Source: Mycolicibacterium hodleri
GTDB lineage: Bacteria > Actinomycetota > Actinomycetes > Mycobacteriales > Mycobacteriaceae
Length of the DNA stretch: 64,000 nucleotides
Direction: 5' to 3'
Assembly (NCBI RefSeq): GCF_025822245.1
Contig: NZ_JACKTL010000019.1
Coordinates: forward strand, 121,842 to 185,841
Part shown: one piece after another, positions 9,776-19,950 of the stretch
How the letters are laid out: every line of letters starts with the position of its first letter
Position numbering within the stretch: position 1 is the first letter of the stretch
Translations under genes and position numbers: made by a program
Notes under the pieces: model-generated
Databases searched by the model: none
Seen by the model: only the letters and a program-made list of their open reading frames with translations
Told to the model about the DNA's origin: nothing

Positions 9776-10939
9776 CGCCTGTTCCAGGTCGCCCAGCAGG
9801 TCGGCGACGTCCTCGATGCCGACGGACAACCGGACCAGGTCGTCGGGGACCTCGAGCTGCGAACCCGCGGTGGACGCGTGGGTCATGGCGCCGGGATGCT
9901 CGATCAGCGACTCCACGCCGCCGAGCGATTCGGCGAGGATGAAGATCTCGGTGCGCGCGCACAGGTGGTGCGCCGCGTCCCGGCCGCCCTTCAACCGGGC
10001 GGACACCATCCCGCCGAACCCCGACATCTGCCGGGCCGCGACGTCGTGGTTGGGGTGGGTGGGCAGGCCGGGGTAGAGCACCGCGTCGACGGCGGCGTGC
10101 TCGGCGAGGAACTCCGCCACCCGAGCGCCGTTGGCGCTGTGCCGTTCCATCCGCAGCGACAGCGTCTTGAGCCCACGCATCGTCAGGTAGGCGTCGAACG
10201 GGCCGGGCACCGCGCCCGCACCGTTCTGCAGGAACGCAAACGCCTCGTCGAGTTCCTCGTCGTTGGTGAGCAGGGCGCCGCCGACGACGTCGGAGTGCCC
10301 GCCGATGTACTTCGTCGTGGAGTGCAGCACGATGTCGGCGCCCAGGGCCAGCGGTTGCTGCAGGGCCGGTGAGGCAAAGGTGTTGTCCACCAACACTTTC
10401 ACGCCCGCGGCCGAGGACAGCTCGGCGATGCCGGCGATGTCGGCGATCGTCAGCAGCGGGTTCGTCGGCGTCTCCACCCACACCAGCTTGGTGGCCGGGG
10501 TGATCGCGGCGCGAACGGAGTCGAGGTTCGACAGCGCTACGGGGGTGTGCGTCACGCCCCACTGGGAGAAGACCTTGTCGATCAGACGGAAGGTGCCGCC
10601 GTAGGCGTCGTCGGGGATGACGACGTGATCGCCGGGGCGCAGCACGGCCCGCAGCGTGCAGTCAGTGGCCGCCATGCCCGAACTGAAGGCGCGCCCGAAC
10701 GTGGCGCCCTCGACCGCCGCCAGGCCCGCCTCGAGGGCCGCGCGGGTCGGGTTGCCGGTTCGCGCGTACTCGTAGCCGCCGCGCAAGCCGCCGACGCCGT
10801 CCTGGGCGAACGTGGAACTCGCATAGATCGGCGCGTTGACCGCGCCGGTCGCCGGATCGGGCCGGTAACCGGCGTGGATGGCCCTGGTCGCGGGACCGTA
10901 GGCGCGGTACGCATCTGCCTTGGAACGCTGCTCACTCAT
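9761..10939 (-). CDS. metB: Cystathionine gamma-synthase
   Basis: A 392-residue PLP enzyme of the Cys/Met metabolism family, joining O-succinylhomoserine and cysteine into cystathionine for methionine synthesis. Visible motifs: YEYARTGNPTR and AFSSGMAAT around the cofactor pocket, DDAYGGTF, WVETPTNPLL, VDNTFASP, and the Schiff-base lysine in LHSTTKYIGGHSD. The C-terminal SLGGVESLIEHPGAMTH is typical of gamma-synthases and lyases. The arrangement with pra and cbs matches Rv1077 to Rv1079. A gamma-lyase role cannot be excluded by sequence, as the two activities overlap in this family. Confidence 0.93.
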   Translation of the reverse strand: MSEQRSKADAYRAYGPATRAIHAGYRPDPATGAVNAPIYASSTFAQDGVGGLRGGYEYARTGNPTRAALEAGLAAVEGATFGRAFSSGMAATDCTLRAVLRPGDHVVIPDDAYGGTFRLIDKVFSQWGVTHTPVALSNLDSVRAAITPATKLVWVETPTNPLLTIADIAGIAELSSAAGVKVLVDNTFASPALQQPLALGADIVLHSTTKYIGGHSDVVGGALLTNDEELDEAFAFLQNGAGAVPGPFDAYLTMRGLKTLSLRMERHSANGARVAEFLAEHAAVDAVLYPGLPTHPNHDVAARQMSGFGGMVSARLKGGRDAAHHLCARTEIFILAESLGGVESLIEHPGAMTHASTAGSQLEVPDDLVRLSVGIEDVADLLGDLEQALGKG

Positions 10940-10995
10940 CGCCGTTCAGGGTAACGGTGTCGAGTATCGGCGAGCGCCGGTGTAGAACTTTCAGC

Positions 10996-12162
10996 ATGTC
11001 CACGACGATCGAAAGTCTCCTCGACCTCGACACGCTGCTGACGCCCGAGGACCTCGAGCTGCGCACCATGGTCCGGCAGTTCGGCGATTCCCGCCTGCGC
11101 CCGCACATCGCCGAGTGGTTCGAGACCGGCGACGTCCCGGTCCGCGACCTCGCCGTCGAGATCGGCAAGCTCGGCCTGCTCGGGATGCACTTGCAGGGAT
11201 ACGGCTGCAGCGGGTCGTCGGCCACCGCCTACGGGCTGGTGTGCCAGGAGCTGGAGGCCGTCGACAGTGGCTTGCGCAGCCTGGTGTCGGTGCAGGGTTC
11301 GCTCGCGATGTTCGCCATCCACCGCTGGGGCAGCGAGGAGCAGCGGGAGCAGTGGTTGCCCGGCATGGCCGCGGGCGAGCTGATCGGTTGCTTCGGATTG
11401 ACGGAGCCGGACTTCGGTTCCAACCCCGGCGGCATGCGGACGACCGCCCGCCGCGACGGGTCGGACTGGATCCTCAACGGGTCCAAGATGTGGATCACCA
11501 ACGCCTCGATCGCCGACGTGGCCATCGTCTGGGCCCGCGCCGACGAAGGCGTGATCGGGTTCGCGGTTCCCACCTCGACGCCGGGCTTCTCCGCGCGGGC
11601 GATGACGCACAAGATGTCGCTGCGCGCCTCGGTCACCTCCGAGTTCAGCCTCGACGACGTCCGCCTGCCCGACGACGCCAAACTACCTGGCGCACGCGGC
11701 CTCTCCGGTCCGTTGGCCTGCTTGTCCGAGGCGCGGTTCGGCATCGTGTTCGGGTCGGTCGGCGCCGCGCGGGATTGCCTGGAGACGACGTTGGACTACG
11801 TCGGCACGAGGGAGGTCTTCGACAAGCCGCTGGCCGGCTACCAGTTGACGCAAGCCAAGATCGCCGACATGGCCGTGGAACTGGGCAAGGCGCAACTGCT
11901 GGCGCTGCACCTCGGCAAGCTGAAGGACGACGGCAAGATCAAGCCGGAACAGGTAAGCTTCGGCAAGCTCAACAACGTACGCGAGGCCATCAAGATCGCC
12001 CGTCAGTGTCGAACCCTGTTGGGCGCCAACGGCATCACGCTGGAGTACCCGGTCATCCGCCACGCCAACAATCTGGAGTCCGTCCTCACCTACGAGGGCA
12101 CCTCGGAGGTGCACCAGTTGGTGATCGGCGAGGCGCTGACGGGCGTCAGCGCGTTCCGCTGA
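10996..12162 (+). CDS. Acyl-CoA dehydrogenase, glutaryl-CoA dehydrogenase-like
   Basis: A 388-residue FAD-dependent acyl-CoA dehydrogenase. CFGLTEPDFGSNPGGM and KMWITNAS form the flavin and substrate site, and the catalytic base is the Glu of LTYEGTSEVHQL. ARFGIVFGSVGAARDCLE and TLLGANGITLEYPVIRHANNLE are characteristic of the glutaryl-CoA dehydrogenase branch, so it may oxidise and decarboxylate glutaryl-CoA (lysine and tryptophan breakdown). In M. tuberculosis the most similar protein I recall is FadE7, which lies elsewhere, so the symbol is left blank. The ATG at 10996 was chosen over an upstream in-frame codon. Its end overlaps the convergent RDD gene by 17 bp. Confidence 0.88.
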   Translation: MSTTIESLLDLDTLLTPEDLELRTMVRQFGDSRLRPHIAEWFETGDVPVRDLAVEIGKLGLLGMHLQGYGCSGSSATAYGLVCQELEAVDSGLRSLVSVQGSLAMFAIHRWGSEEQREQWLPGMAAGELIGCFGLTEPDFGSNPGGMRTTARRDGSDWILNGSKMWITNASIADVAIVWARADEGVIGFAVPTSTPGFSARAMTHKMSLRASVTSEFSLDDVRLPDDAKLPGARGLSGPLACLSEARFGIVFGSVGAARDCLETTLDYVGTREVFDKPLAGYQLTQAKIADMAVELGKAQLLALHLGKLKDDGKIKPEQVSFGKLNNVREAIKIARQCRTLLGANGITLEYPVIRHANNLESVLTYEGTSEVHQLVIGEALTGVSAFR

Positions 12163-12694
12163 CCACCGTCGACGACAGCTTGTCCGCGAAGGTCTGACTC
12201 CTTCGGTCCCACAGCGGCCACAGGAAGCCCACACCGACGGGCACCACGTCCGCGAGGTGGGTCAGGTGGCGAATCACCGACCGCCAGAAGCCAATCGGTT
12301 GCAGCGTCGTCGCGTCGAGCACCCGGATCCCCAGCAGGCCCTTGCCGAGGCTGGAACCGGAGCGTCCCTGACGCAGCCCGACGTTCCACAGCGCGTAGCC
12401 GACGATCGCCGACCAGCAGGCGACGAAGCACCACAGGCCCAACGTCGTCGCACCCGAGTCACCGCACTGCGGGCCGAGATCACGCACGGACGGATCCCCG
12501 TCGCACAACGGGTTTCGCGTCACCCAGACCAGAGCGACGGCCACGACCGCAAGCACTACGACGGGGAGCAGGTCGACCACGGTCGCCACCACCCGTCGCC
12601 ACCACGGCGCGTAGGTCGCTCGCTCGGGGATCAGATCGGCACGCAGACGGTCTTGACCACCTTGTCGACCAAGGACTGACCCTTGGGATCCCAC
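12146..12694 (-). CDS. RDD-family membrane protein, second copy
   Basis: An RDD-domain protein: YAPWWRRVVATVVDLLPVVVL (first helix with the conserved Arg and Asp), LWNVGLRQGRSGSSLGKGLLGIRVLD (the conserved RxGxSxGK loop) and FLWPLWDRRSQTFADKLSSTVV at the end. It is a paralog of the gene just upstream (12631-13230). The start is uncertain: the RDD domain begins so early that initiation must lie within the 3-prime end of the upstream gene. The first in-frame GTG that keeps the whole domain is 12694, giving 182 residues and a 64-bp overlap in another frame; no ribosome site is visible there. A ribosomal frameshift from the upstream gene is an alternative. Function unknown. Confidence 0.7.
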   Translation of the reverse strand: MGSQGSVLGRQGGQDRLRADLIPERATYAPWWRRVVATVVDLLPVVVLAVVAVALVWVTRNPLCDGDPSVRDLGPQCGDSGATTLGLWCFVACWSAIVGYALWNVGLRQGRSGSSLGKGLLGIRVLDATTLQPIGFWRSVIRHLTHLADVVPVGVGFLWPLWDRRSQTFADKLSSTVVSGTR

Positions 12695-13230
12695 AGCGGG
12701 AAGAGCACCGCGACGAGCCACGGGACGAAGCACAGGGCGTAGGCGACGACGTAGACGACCTCACGCAGCAGCGACTTGCTGACGCCGACGGGTTGGCCCG
12801 TGTCCTCGCCGACGACCTTGAACTTCATGACACGCTTGCCGATGCTCGAGCCCGTGCGGCCCTGTTTCACGCCGAGGTTCCAGATCACGTAGAGCACTGC
12901 GACGACCTCCAGGACGGCGTAGACCGCCCAGGCCGCGCCCGTCGGGCCGTTGGTGCCCGTCGGGCAGAAGTCACCGATCTGATACCCGGAATCGTCCACG
13001 ATGCAAGCGCTTTCGACGTTCTGCATGGTGAACAGGACGATCGAGCCGATCCCCGAGAGGATCGCGACCGGAACCCAGTCGACGAGCCACGCGAGCACAC
13101 GGGTGAGCCACGGCGTGTACTGCAGGGCTCCGCGGCCACCGTCGGCCGCGGAGCCTCCGCGCTGTACGTAGCCACCACCCGGAGGAGGTGGCACGTATCC
13201 CCCACCGGGAGGCGGGGGTGGGTTCGTCAT
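12631..13230 (-). CDS. pra: Proline-rich antigen homolog, RDD-domain membrane protein
   Basis: A 199-residue protein with a proline- and glycine-rich N-terminal tail (PPPPPGGGYVPPPPGGGYV, residues 4-22) followed by an RDD domain of three membrane segments: YTPWLTRVLAWLVDWVPVAIL, then WNLGVKQGRTGSSIGKRVMKFKVV, then LFPLWDPKGQSLVDKVVKTVCVPI. The layout and the exact C-terminus agree with my memory of mycobacterial Pra (Rv1078), a surface antigen of leprosy and tuberculosis bacilli, and so does the place between cbs and metB. The tail is shorter than in Pra. Molecular function is unknown; RDD proteins are suspected transporters. Confidence 0.8.
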   Translation of the reverse strand: MTNPPPPPGGGYVPPPPGGGYVQRGGSAADGGRGALQYTPWLTRVLAWLVDWVPVAILSGIGSIVLFTMQNVESACIVDDSGYQIGDFCPTGTNGPTGAAWAVYAVLEVVAVLYVIWNLGVKQGRTGSSIGKRVMKFKVVGEDTGQPVGVSKSLLREVVYVVAYALCFVPWLVAVLFPLWDPKGQSLVDKVVKTVCVPI

Positions 13231-13249
13231 CGTCGACCCTTCGTCGTCG

Positions 13250-14350
13250 CTACGGAGTCAGTGGTGCGATCTGGCCGCCGGTCAGCGTGCGGTATGCGTG
13301 CACCAGGTACAGGTAGGCCACCGGCCCCGAGACCAGGACGCCGATGCCGCACACCAGCACACCGATCACGGCGATGACGGCGGTGATCAGCCAGGTGAGC
13401 AGTACCGCAACGAAGTTGGCCTTGACGATGTCAATGCTCGCCTTGATGCCGTCGATCGGCGACAGGCCACGCTCGACGATCGAGACGGTCGTGAACAGCG
13501 TGAAGATCGTCACGATGAGGCCCGGGATGATGCAGAGGATCGAGCCGATCGTGGAGGCGATGCCGACGATCAGGCTGGCGATCAGCACGCTGCCGACGTT
13601 GCGGGGCTTGAAGAACGAGCCGATCTGCACGGGTGTCCCGTTGGCGATGTCGAGCAGGCCGCCCCAGTACGCCGACGCAACCGCCCCACTGATGACGAAC
13701 AGCACCAGGTAGCCGACGATCATGGTCAGGATGCTCGCCACGCCGAAGCCGGCGTCGTAGGAGTAGCTGAACCCGCTGCCGTCATACGAGTCGTAGGTGC
13801 TCGTCGACGTGGGCGCCAAGGCGCTCGCGGCGAAGTTGATGAGCCCGTAGATCGCGCCGAGTACGACTGCGTAGACGAGCGTCGCCACGATGAGCGGGAC
13901 GGCGTTCTTGGTGAACTTGTTCCACGCCCAGCCGAACGTTTGACCGATGTCGACCTGGTTGTTGGCCGGGGGCGGGTAGCCGCCCCCGTAGCCACCCTGG
14001 GCTCCGTAGCCACCCTGAGCCCCGTAGCCACCCTGGGCTCCGTAGCCACCCTGGGCCGGGTAGCCGCCCTGCGGCGGGTAGTAATCGCCCTGGGGCGGAG
14101 GCGGATAACTGCCAGGAGGGGGCGGTGCGGATCCGCCCTGCGGTGGTGGAGGCGGCGGGTAGCTTCCCTGCGGCGGCGGAGGCGGCGGGTAGCCACCCGG
14201 GGGCGGCGGCGGTGCGCCGTAGCCACCCTGAGGAGATGGCGGCGGGTAGTTCCCCTGTGGGGGCGGTGGGTAGTTGCCCTCGGGCGGTGGGTAGTTGCCC
14301 TCGGGCGGTTGGTATCCGCCGCCCTCGGGCGGCTGGGGTGGGTTGGTCAT
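13250..14350 (-). CDS. Membrane protein with long Pro/Gly/Tyr-rich cytosolic tail
   Basis: A 366-residue protein. Residues 1 to about 125 are low-complexity: repeats of PPPEGNY and PPPPQGxY, then four exact GGYGAQ-type hexapeptides encoded by an 18-bp DNA repeat. Residues about 130-360 contain a membrane module of about six helices with the start motif DIGQTFGWAWNKFTKNAVPLI and later GGLLDIANGTPVQIGSFF, as in the uncharacterised integral membrane family often annotated near DUF975. The disordered tail resembles those of Pra and the DUF4190 neighbour and may mediate clustering or partner binding; that is inference. Start ATG with the same MTNPP opening as the pra gene. Confidence 0.8.
   Translation of the reverse strand: MTNPPQPPEGGGYQPPEGNYPPPEGNYPPPPQGNYPPPSPQGGYGAPPPPPGGYPPPPPPQGSYPPPPPPQGGSAPPPPGSYPPPPQGDYYPPQGGYPAQGGYGAQGGYGAQGGYGAQGGYGGGYPPPANNQVDIGQTFGWAWNKFTKNAVPLIVATLVYAVVLGAIYGLINFAASALAPTSTSTYDSYDGSGFSYSYDAGFGVASILTMIVGYLVLFVISGAVASAYWGGLLDIANGTPVQIGSFFKPRNVGSVLIASLIVGIASTIGSILCIIPGLIVTIFTLFTTVSIVERGLSPIDGIKASIDIVKANFVAVLLTWLITAVIAVIGVLVCGIGVLVSGPVAYLYLVHAYRTLTGGQIAPLTP
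13987..14058. repeat. Four tandem 18-bp repeats encoding GGYGAQ
   Basis: Units at 13987-14004, 14005-14022, 14023-14040 and 14041-14058, each beginning GTAGCCACCCTG on the + strand and differing by only a few bases. They encode the Gly-Gly-Tyr-Gly-Ala-Gln hexapeptides of the membrane protein on the minus strand. Such repeats can change copy number by slippage, so strain variation in tail length is likely. Confidence 0.85.
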
Positions 14351-14433
14351 GTCACGTCCTCAATCGGTCGGTCGTCGGGGAGTATCGTCACGCCGCCGAG
14401 CACGGCGAACGAAGTTGACTGTGCGAGTAGGGG

Positions 14434-14784
14434 TTACGTGGAGAAATAGACAAGGGACACGACGACGCTGAGCACCAGCGACACCGCGCCGACGATGACG
14501 CCCGCCAGGGCGAGCCCGTGCCCGGCCTGACCGGTCTTCTTGATCTGGTTCATGGCGACGATGCCCAGGACGATCCCGACGATGGCCCCGACTCCGCAGA
14601 AGAGTCCGATCACCGAGCAGATCAGGGAGGCGACGGCGAGGTTGTTGTTGCCGCGCGCCGGAACGGGCTCGAATCCGCCGTATCCCCCTGGTGGGGGATA
14701 ACTTCCAGGTGGAGGCGGGGGCGGATAGCTCCCCGGAGGCGGGGGTGGGTAGTTCCCCGGAGGCGGCGGCGGATACTCGGTCAT
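14434..14784 (-). CDS. DUF4190 membrane protein with proline-rich tail
   Basis: A 116-residue protein: a tail of PPPPPGNYPPPPPGSYPPPP type (residues 4-36), then NNNLAVASLICSVIGLFCGVGAIVGIVLGIVAMNQIKKTG, which is the DUF4190 signature, and a second helix pair ending SLVYFST. Two membrane helical hairpins are expected. Function unknown. It is the first gene of a run of four co-oriented membrane-protein genes that ends in the RDD copy at 12146; three of the four carry similar proline-rich tails. Confidence 0.82.
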   Translation of the reverse strand: MTEYPPPPPGNYPPPPPGSYPPPPPPGSYPPPGGYGGFEPVPARGNNNLAVASLICSVIGLFCGVGAIVGIVLGIVAMNQIKKTGQAGHGLALAGVIVGAVSLVLSVVVSLVYFST

Positions 14785-14960
14785 GAACGCCTTCCAGTGA
14801 TCACGTGCGGGGTCTGAGCGCTGTTACCCTACCCGAGAACTTGCTGAGGGCGACGGCTAAAAAGCGAACCTGGTTACCCTGTTGATCTAGATGACAAACG
14901 CGGAGCGCCTGGCCTGGCCGACCGGTTTGCCCAGCATCGGGGGCCGTCAGCCCGGCAGTT

Positions 14961-16355
<1,395 letters not shown>

Positions 16356-16384
16356 GCGTCCATCGTGTCAGGCGCGCGTTCGGG

Positions 16385-17437
16385 TTACCAGGTCGCCTCT
16401 CGGATGTAGGCGCCGATCTGCTTCAGCGACCGCGTCGCCTCCTTCACACTTGGCGCCGCCAACTGGAAGACATGCATCTGACCAGGCCAGACGTGCACTT
16501 CGACGGGCACGCCCGCCGCGGCGAGCATGTGCGCGGCCTTCCTCGCGTCGTTGAGCAGAACCTCCGAGCCCGAGACGTGGATGAGGGTCCGCGGTAGGCC
16601 GGTCTCGACGTGGTCGAGCGGTTCGTACACTTCCTCGGCCCTGCCGTCGACGACGTGACGCTTGGCCGCGCGCTCGATCAGATCGACGAGCGCGTCGAAG
16701 GCCTTCGCCGGAAACATCGCGTCGGAGTGCGAGTTCGGATGTTGCGCGCGCCCCTCGTTGTCGATCTCGAACAGCGGTGACATGGTCACCATCGCCGCGG
16801 GCAGCTCGCCCTCGAGGTTCAGCCGCTCGGCCAGCGCCAGCGACAGGTAACCACCCGCCGAGTCGCCCGCCAGCACGATCTGCGACGGGTCGTAGCCCTT
16901 GAGCCGCAGCCACTGATAGGCGTCGTAACAGTCGTCGACGGCCTCGCCGATCGAATGCTTCGGGATCATCCGGTAGTTGACGACGAGCGCCGGACTGTCC
17001 GCAAACCGGGACAGGGCGGTCACCAGCCGTCCATGCGTGTTCGCCCCACACGTGAGGAATGCGCCGCCGTGCAGATAGAGAATGACGCTGCGTTTGCCGT
17101 CGGCGGGCAGTACTCCAGCCGCCCGGACGAGTTGAGCGGTGCAGTTCGGGAGCCCGATGGTGGCGCGGACGGTGCCGGGGGCGGGCCGCAGCACACGCGC
17201 GGCGAAGTCGACCACGCCGAACGGCCATGGCATCCGTGGGATGTAACTGCCGACGGCGAGGGTTGGCTTGATTGTCATCATCGCGCCTAGAGCAAACAAC
17301 CTACCGGCGATGCTCGGGCCGTCTTCGACCACTTCGACCGGGGCGCCGTCACTGACGGGGAACCGCCGCGTTTTACGCGTCCTACCACCGCTTACGCCGG
17401 TTCCGTACGATCCCGAAACTTCACTAGGTGCGGTCAT
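16385..17437 (-). CDS. lipU: Alpha/beta hydrolase of the hormone-sensitive lipase family (LipU)
   Basis: A 350-residue carboxylesterase or lipase. The HSL-type oxyanion motif is YLHGGAFLTCG, the nucleophile is in LAGDSAGGYLSLAL, the acid is probably in HVSGSEVLLNDARK and the His in PGQMHVFQLAA. Location next to cbs agrees with Rv1076 (lipU). It would hydrolyse ester lipids; natural substrate unknown. The ATG at 17437 was chosen; a GTG at 17446 lies closer to the AGGGAAG ribosome site and is possible. A minus-strand promoter with TTGAAC and TAAATT hexamers lies 60-90 bp upstream. Confidence 0.88.
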   Translation of the reverse strand: MTAPSEVSGSYGTGVSGGRTRKTRRFPVSDGAPVEVVEDGPSIAGRLFALGAMMTIKPTLAVGSYIPRMPWPFGVVDFAARVLRPAPGTVRATIGLPNCTAQLVRAAGVLPADGKRSVILYLHGGAFLTCGANTHGRLVTALSRFADSPALVVNYRMIPKHSIGEAVDDCYDAYQWLRLKGYDPSQIVLAGDSAGGYLSLALAERLNLEGELPAAMVTMSPLFEIDNEGRAQHPNSHSDAMFPAKAFDALVDLIERAAKRHVVDGRAEEVYEPLDHVETGLPRTLIHVSGSEVLLNDARKAAHMLAAAGVPVEVHVWPGQMHVFQLAAPSVKEATRSLKQIGAYIREATW

Positions 17438-17499
17438 CGTCACCACTTCCCTACGCCAATGTAGTGCCCGGTGCGGTTAATGCTTAGCCAACCCCAGGT

Positions 17500-17529
17500 A
17501 ATTTAGCTTGACACCTGCCAAATGTTCAA
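17500..17529 (-). promoter_or_regulatory. Probable lipU promoter
   Basis: On the minus strand TTGAAC (17524-17529) is separated by 18 bases from TAAATT (17500-17505), a good match to a housekeeping mycobacterial promoter. The predicted transcript start is near 17493, which leaves a leader of about 56 bases containing the AGGGAAG ribosome site of lipU. Confidence 0.5.
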
Positions 17530-17570
17530 CGAACGGAGAACCCGATTTCGTACCGCACTTGATACCGCAC

Positions 17571-17625
17571 CGTGACCGGCCGTGACCGGTACGACGCAGA
17601 TAACCCGTCGAGACGCCCCTAAACT
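17571..17625 (+). promoter_or_regulatory. Tandem CGTGACCGG motif and leaderless -10 before the SGNH esterase
   Basis: CGTGACCGG occurs at 17571-17579 and again at 17581-17589, a direct repeat of one helical turn, suggesting a regulator site. TAAACT at 17620-17625 ends six bases before the GTG start of the esterase, so transcription would begin at the start codon itself (leaderless mRNA). No ribosome site is present, which agrees with that reading. Confidence 0.45.
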
Positions 17626-17631
17626 GGTCGC

Positions 17632-18597
17632 GTGGTCATTCGTGCACCGCGTAGGTCGACCATTGCCTTGGCAGCGGCCGCCACACTCGCGTCGACGGGC
17701 TCCGCGTACGTCGGAGCCCGTAACCTTCTGCACGTCCAGGCCGACCAGGCCCGCCAGGTCATCCCCAAGTCGTGGGCCGTCCCACCGCGGGCCGACGGCG
17801 TCTACCTGCCCGGCGGTGGACCGTTCGAGAAGTGGCATCGCGGGGTGCCGTTCGACATCCATCTCATGGTCTTCGGCGACTCGACCGCGACCGGCTACGG
17901 ATGCACCGTCGCCGACGAGGTGCCCGGCGTGTTGATCGCCCGCGGCCTCGCCGATCAGTCCGGCAAGCGAATCAGGTTGATCACCAAGGCAATCGTCGGC
18001 GCCACGTCGAAGGGCCTGTCCGGACAAATCGACGCGATGTTCGTGGCGGGCCCGCCGCCCGACGCCGCCGTCGTGATGATCGGCGCCAACGACGTCACCG
18101 CGCTCAACGGCATCGGGCCGTCCGCACGCCGCGTCGGAGCTGCGGTGCGCCGACTGCGTGGCAGCGGAGCCGTCGTCGTCGTGGGCACCTGCCCGGACTT
18201 CGGCGTCATCACCGCCATTCCGCAACCGCTGCGTACCGTCGCCCGCACCATCGGCCTCCGACTCGCCCATGCGCAGGCCGTCGAGGTGCGCGCCGCGGGC
18301 GGAGTCCCGGTGCCGTTCTCGGCGCTGCTGTCCTCGGAGTTTCAGCAGGCGCCCGAGGAGTTCTTCTCCGACGACATGTTCCACCCGTCGGCGGCGGGCT
18401 ACGCGCTGGCCGCCCAGCAGTTGCTGCCCGCACTGTGCAAGGAACTCGGCGAGTGGAGCGACGACACCGACGTCGAGCCGGCGCTGGAGGCGCGGGCCGG
18501 CGACGATTCCGTGTTGGCTCGCCTCGGCGGGGTCACGCGGTTCTGGCGGCGCACGACGGGCGTACCCGCGCCGATCGTCGCCACGGTCACGGGTTAA
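17632..18597 (+). CDS. Exported SGNH/GDSL esterase (Rv1075c type)
   Basis: A 321-residue protein with an N-terminal hydrophobic segment (STIALAAAATLASTGSAYVGA, about residues 9-29) acting as signal or anchor. SGNH blocks: VFGDSTATGYGC with the nucleophile Ser, the conserved Gly in AIVGATSKG, IGANDVT with the Asn, and the Asp-His pair in DDMFHPSAAGY. This is the arrangement of Rv1075c, an esterase. It probably acts at the cell envelope on acyl esters. The GTG start has no ribosome site and a -10 hexamer six bases upstream. Confidence 0.85.
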   Translation: MVIRAPRRSTIALAAAATLASTGSAYVGARNLLHVQADQARQVIPKSWAVPPRADGVYLPGGGPFEKWHRGVPFDIHLMVFGDSTATGYGCTVADEVPGVLIARGLADQSGKRIRLITKAIVGATSKGLSGQIDAMFVAGPPPDAAVVMIGANDVTALNGIGPSARRVGAAVRRLRGSGAVVVVGTCPDFGVITAIPQPLRTVARTIGLRLAHAQAVEVRAAGGVPVPFSALLSSEFQQAPEEFFSDDMFHPSAAGYALAAQQLLPALCKELGEWSDDTDVEPALEARAGDDSVLARLGGVTRFWRRTTGVPAPIVATVTG

Positions 18598-18648
18598 GTT
18601 CGCTCTAGCCTTCACCGTTTCGAGAAGCCAATGAACTAGGAGTTCGCC

Positions 18649-19866
18649 ATGCCCGAAGCCGTCATCGTCTCGACCGCCCGCTCCCCCATCGGCCGCGCCA
18701 ACAAGGGTTCGCTGGTGGACATGCGGCCCGACGACCTGGCGGCGCAGATGGTCAAGGCGGCGCTGGACAAGGTGCCCGGGCTCGATCCGCGCGAGATCGA
18801 CGACCTCATCATGGGCTGCGGTCAGCCCGCGGGCGAGGCGGGCTTCAACGTCGGGCGCGCGGTGGCCGTCGAGCTGGGCTACGACTTCCTGCCCGGCACC
18901 ACGGTCAACCGGTACTGCTCGTCGTCGCTGCAGACCACCCGGATGGCGTTCCACGCGATCAAGGCCGGCGAGGGCGACGCCTTCATCTCCGCGGGCGTCG
19001 AGACGGTGTCGCGCTTCATGAAGGGCAGCGCCGACGGCTGGCCGGACGTCAAGAACGGCGTCTTCGCCGACGCGCAGTCCCGCTCGGATCAGGCCGCGGC
19101 CGGGGCGACGGAGTGGCACGACCCGCGCGAGGACGGCCTGGTGCCCGACGTGTACATCGCGATGGGCCAGACCGCCGAGAACGTCGCACTGTTCACCGGC
19201 ATCAGCCGCGAGGACCAGGACCACTGGGGCGTCCGCAGCCAGAACAAGGCCGAGGAGGCCATCAACAACGGCTTCTTCGAGCGGGAGATCTCGCCCGTCA
19301 CGCTGCCCGACGGCACGGTCGTCTCCAAGGACGACGGCCCGCGCGCCGGCACCACCTACGAGAAGATCAGCCAGCTCAAGCCCGTCTTCCGGCCCAACGG
19401 CACCATCACCGCCGGCAACGCGTGCCCGCTCAACGACGGCGCGGCTGCCGTGGTCATCATGAGTGACACCAAGGCCAAGGAGCTGGGGCTGACGCCGCTG
19501 GCGCGCATCGTGTCGACCGGTGTGTCGGGGCTGTCGCCGGAGATCATGGGCCTCGGCCCCATCGAGGCGTGCAAGCAGGCGCTGGCGCGGGCCGGCAAGT
19601 CGATCGGCGACATCGACCTCTACGAGATCAACGAGGCGTTCGCCGTGCAGGTGCTGGGCTCGGCCCGCGCGCTGGGCATGGACGAAGACAAGCTCAACGT
19701 CTCCGGTGGCGCGATCGCCCTCGGCCACCCGTTCGGCATGACCGGTGCCCGCATCACGGCCACGCTGCTGAACAACCTGACGACCTACGACAAGACGTTC
19801 GGCCTGGAGACCATGTGCGTCGGCGGTGGCCAGGGCATGGCGATGGTCATCGAGCGCCTGAGCTAG
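18649..19866 (+). CDS. fadA3: Acetyl-CoA acetyltransferase (thiolase)
   Basis: A 405-residue thiolase. The acyl-accepting cysteine is in [19 protein letters not shown], the conserved His in [16 protein letters not shown] and the second Cys in [27 protein letters not shown] is the NEAF motif. It cleaves 3-ketoacyl-CoA in beta-oxidation or joins acetyl-CoA units. Position fits Rv1074c (fadA3). The start ATG follows a CTAGGAG ribosome site and the gene lies 51 bp after the esterase on the same strand. Confidence 0.93.
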   Translation: MPEAVIVSTARSPIGRANKGSLVDMRPDDLAAQMVKAALDKVPGLDPREIDDLIMGCGQPAGEAGFNVGRAVAVELGYDFLPGTTVNRYCSSSLQTTRMAFHAIKAGEGDAFISAGVETVSRFMKGSADGWPDVKNGVFADAQSRSDQAAAGATEWHDPREDGLVPDVYIAMGQTAENVALFTGISREDQDHWGVRSQNKAEEAINNGFFEREISPVTLPDGTVVSKDDGPRAGTTYEKISQLKPVFRPNGTITAGNACPLNDGAAAVVIMSDTKAKELGLTPLARIVSTGVSGLSPEIMGLGPIEACKQALARAGKSIGDIDLYEINEAFAVQVLGSARALGMDEDKLNVSGGAIALGHPFGMTGARITATLLNNLTTYDKTFGLETMCVGGGQGMAMVIERLS

Positions 19867-19892
19867 CCGCAGGCCGTCCAGGCACCCAAGCA

Positions 19893-19950
19893 CCCGTCGA
19901 GTGTGCGTACAGATCGCGACTTCACGGATTTTCGCGATCTGTACGCACAC
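19893..19950. repeat. Perfect 19-bp palindrome overlapping the DUF559 stop codon
   Basis: GTGTGCGTACAGATCGCGA at 19901-19919 is the exact reverse complement of 19932-19950, with a 12-base spacer. The stop codon of the DUF559 gene (19922-19924, minus strand) lies in the spacer, and the right arm encodes the last residues of that protein. The 27 bases from 19893 to 19919 recur with one mismatch at 20830-20856 on the other side of the gene. It may be a terminator for both fadA3 and the DUF559 gene, or a REP-like element. Confidence 0.85.
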
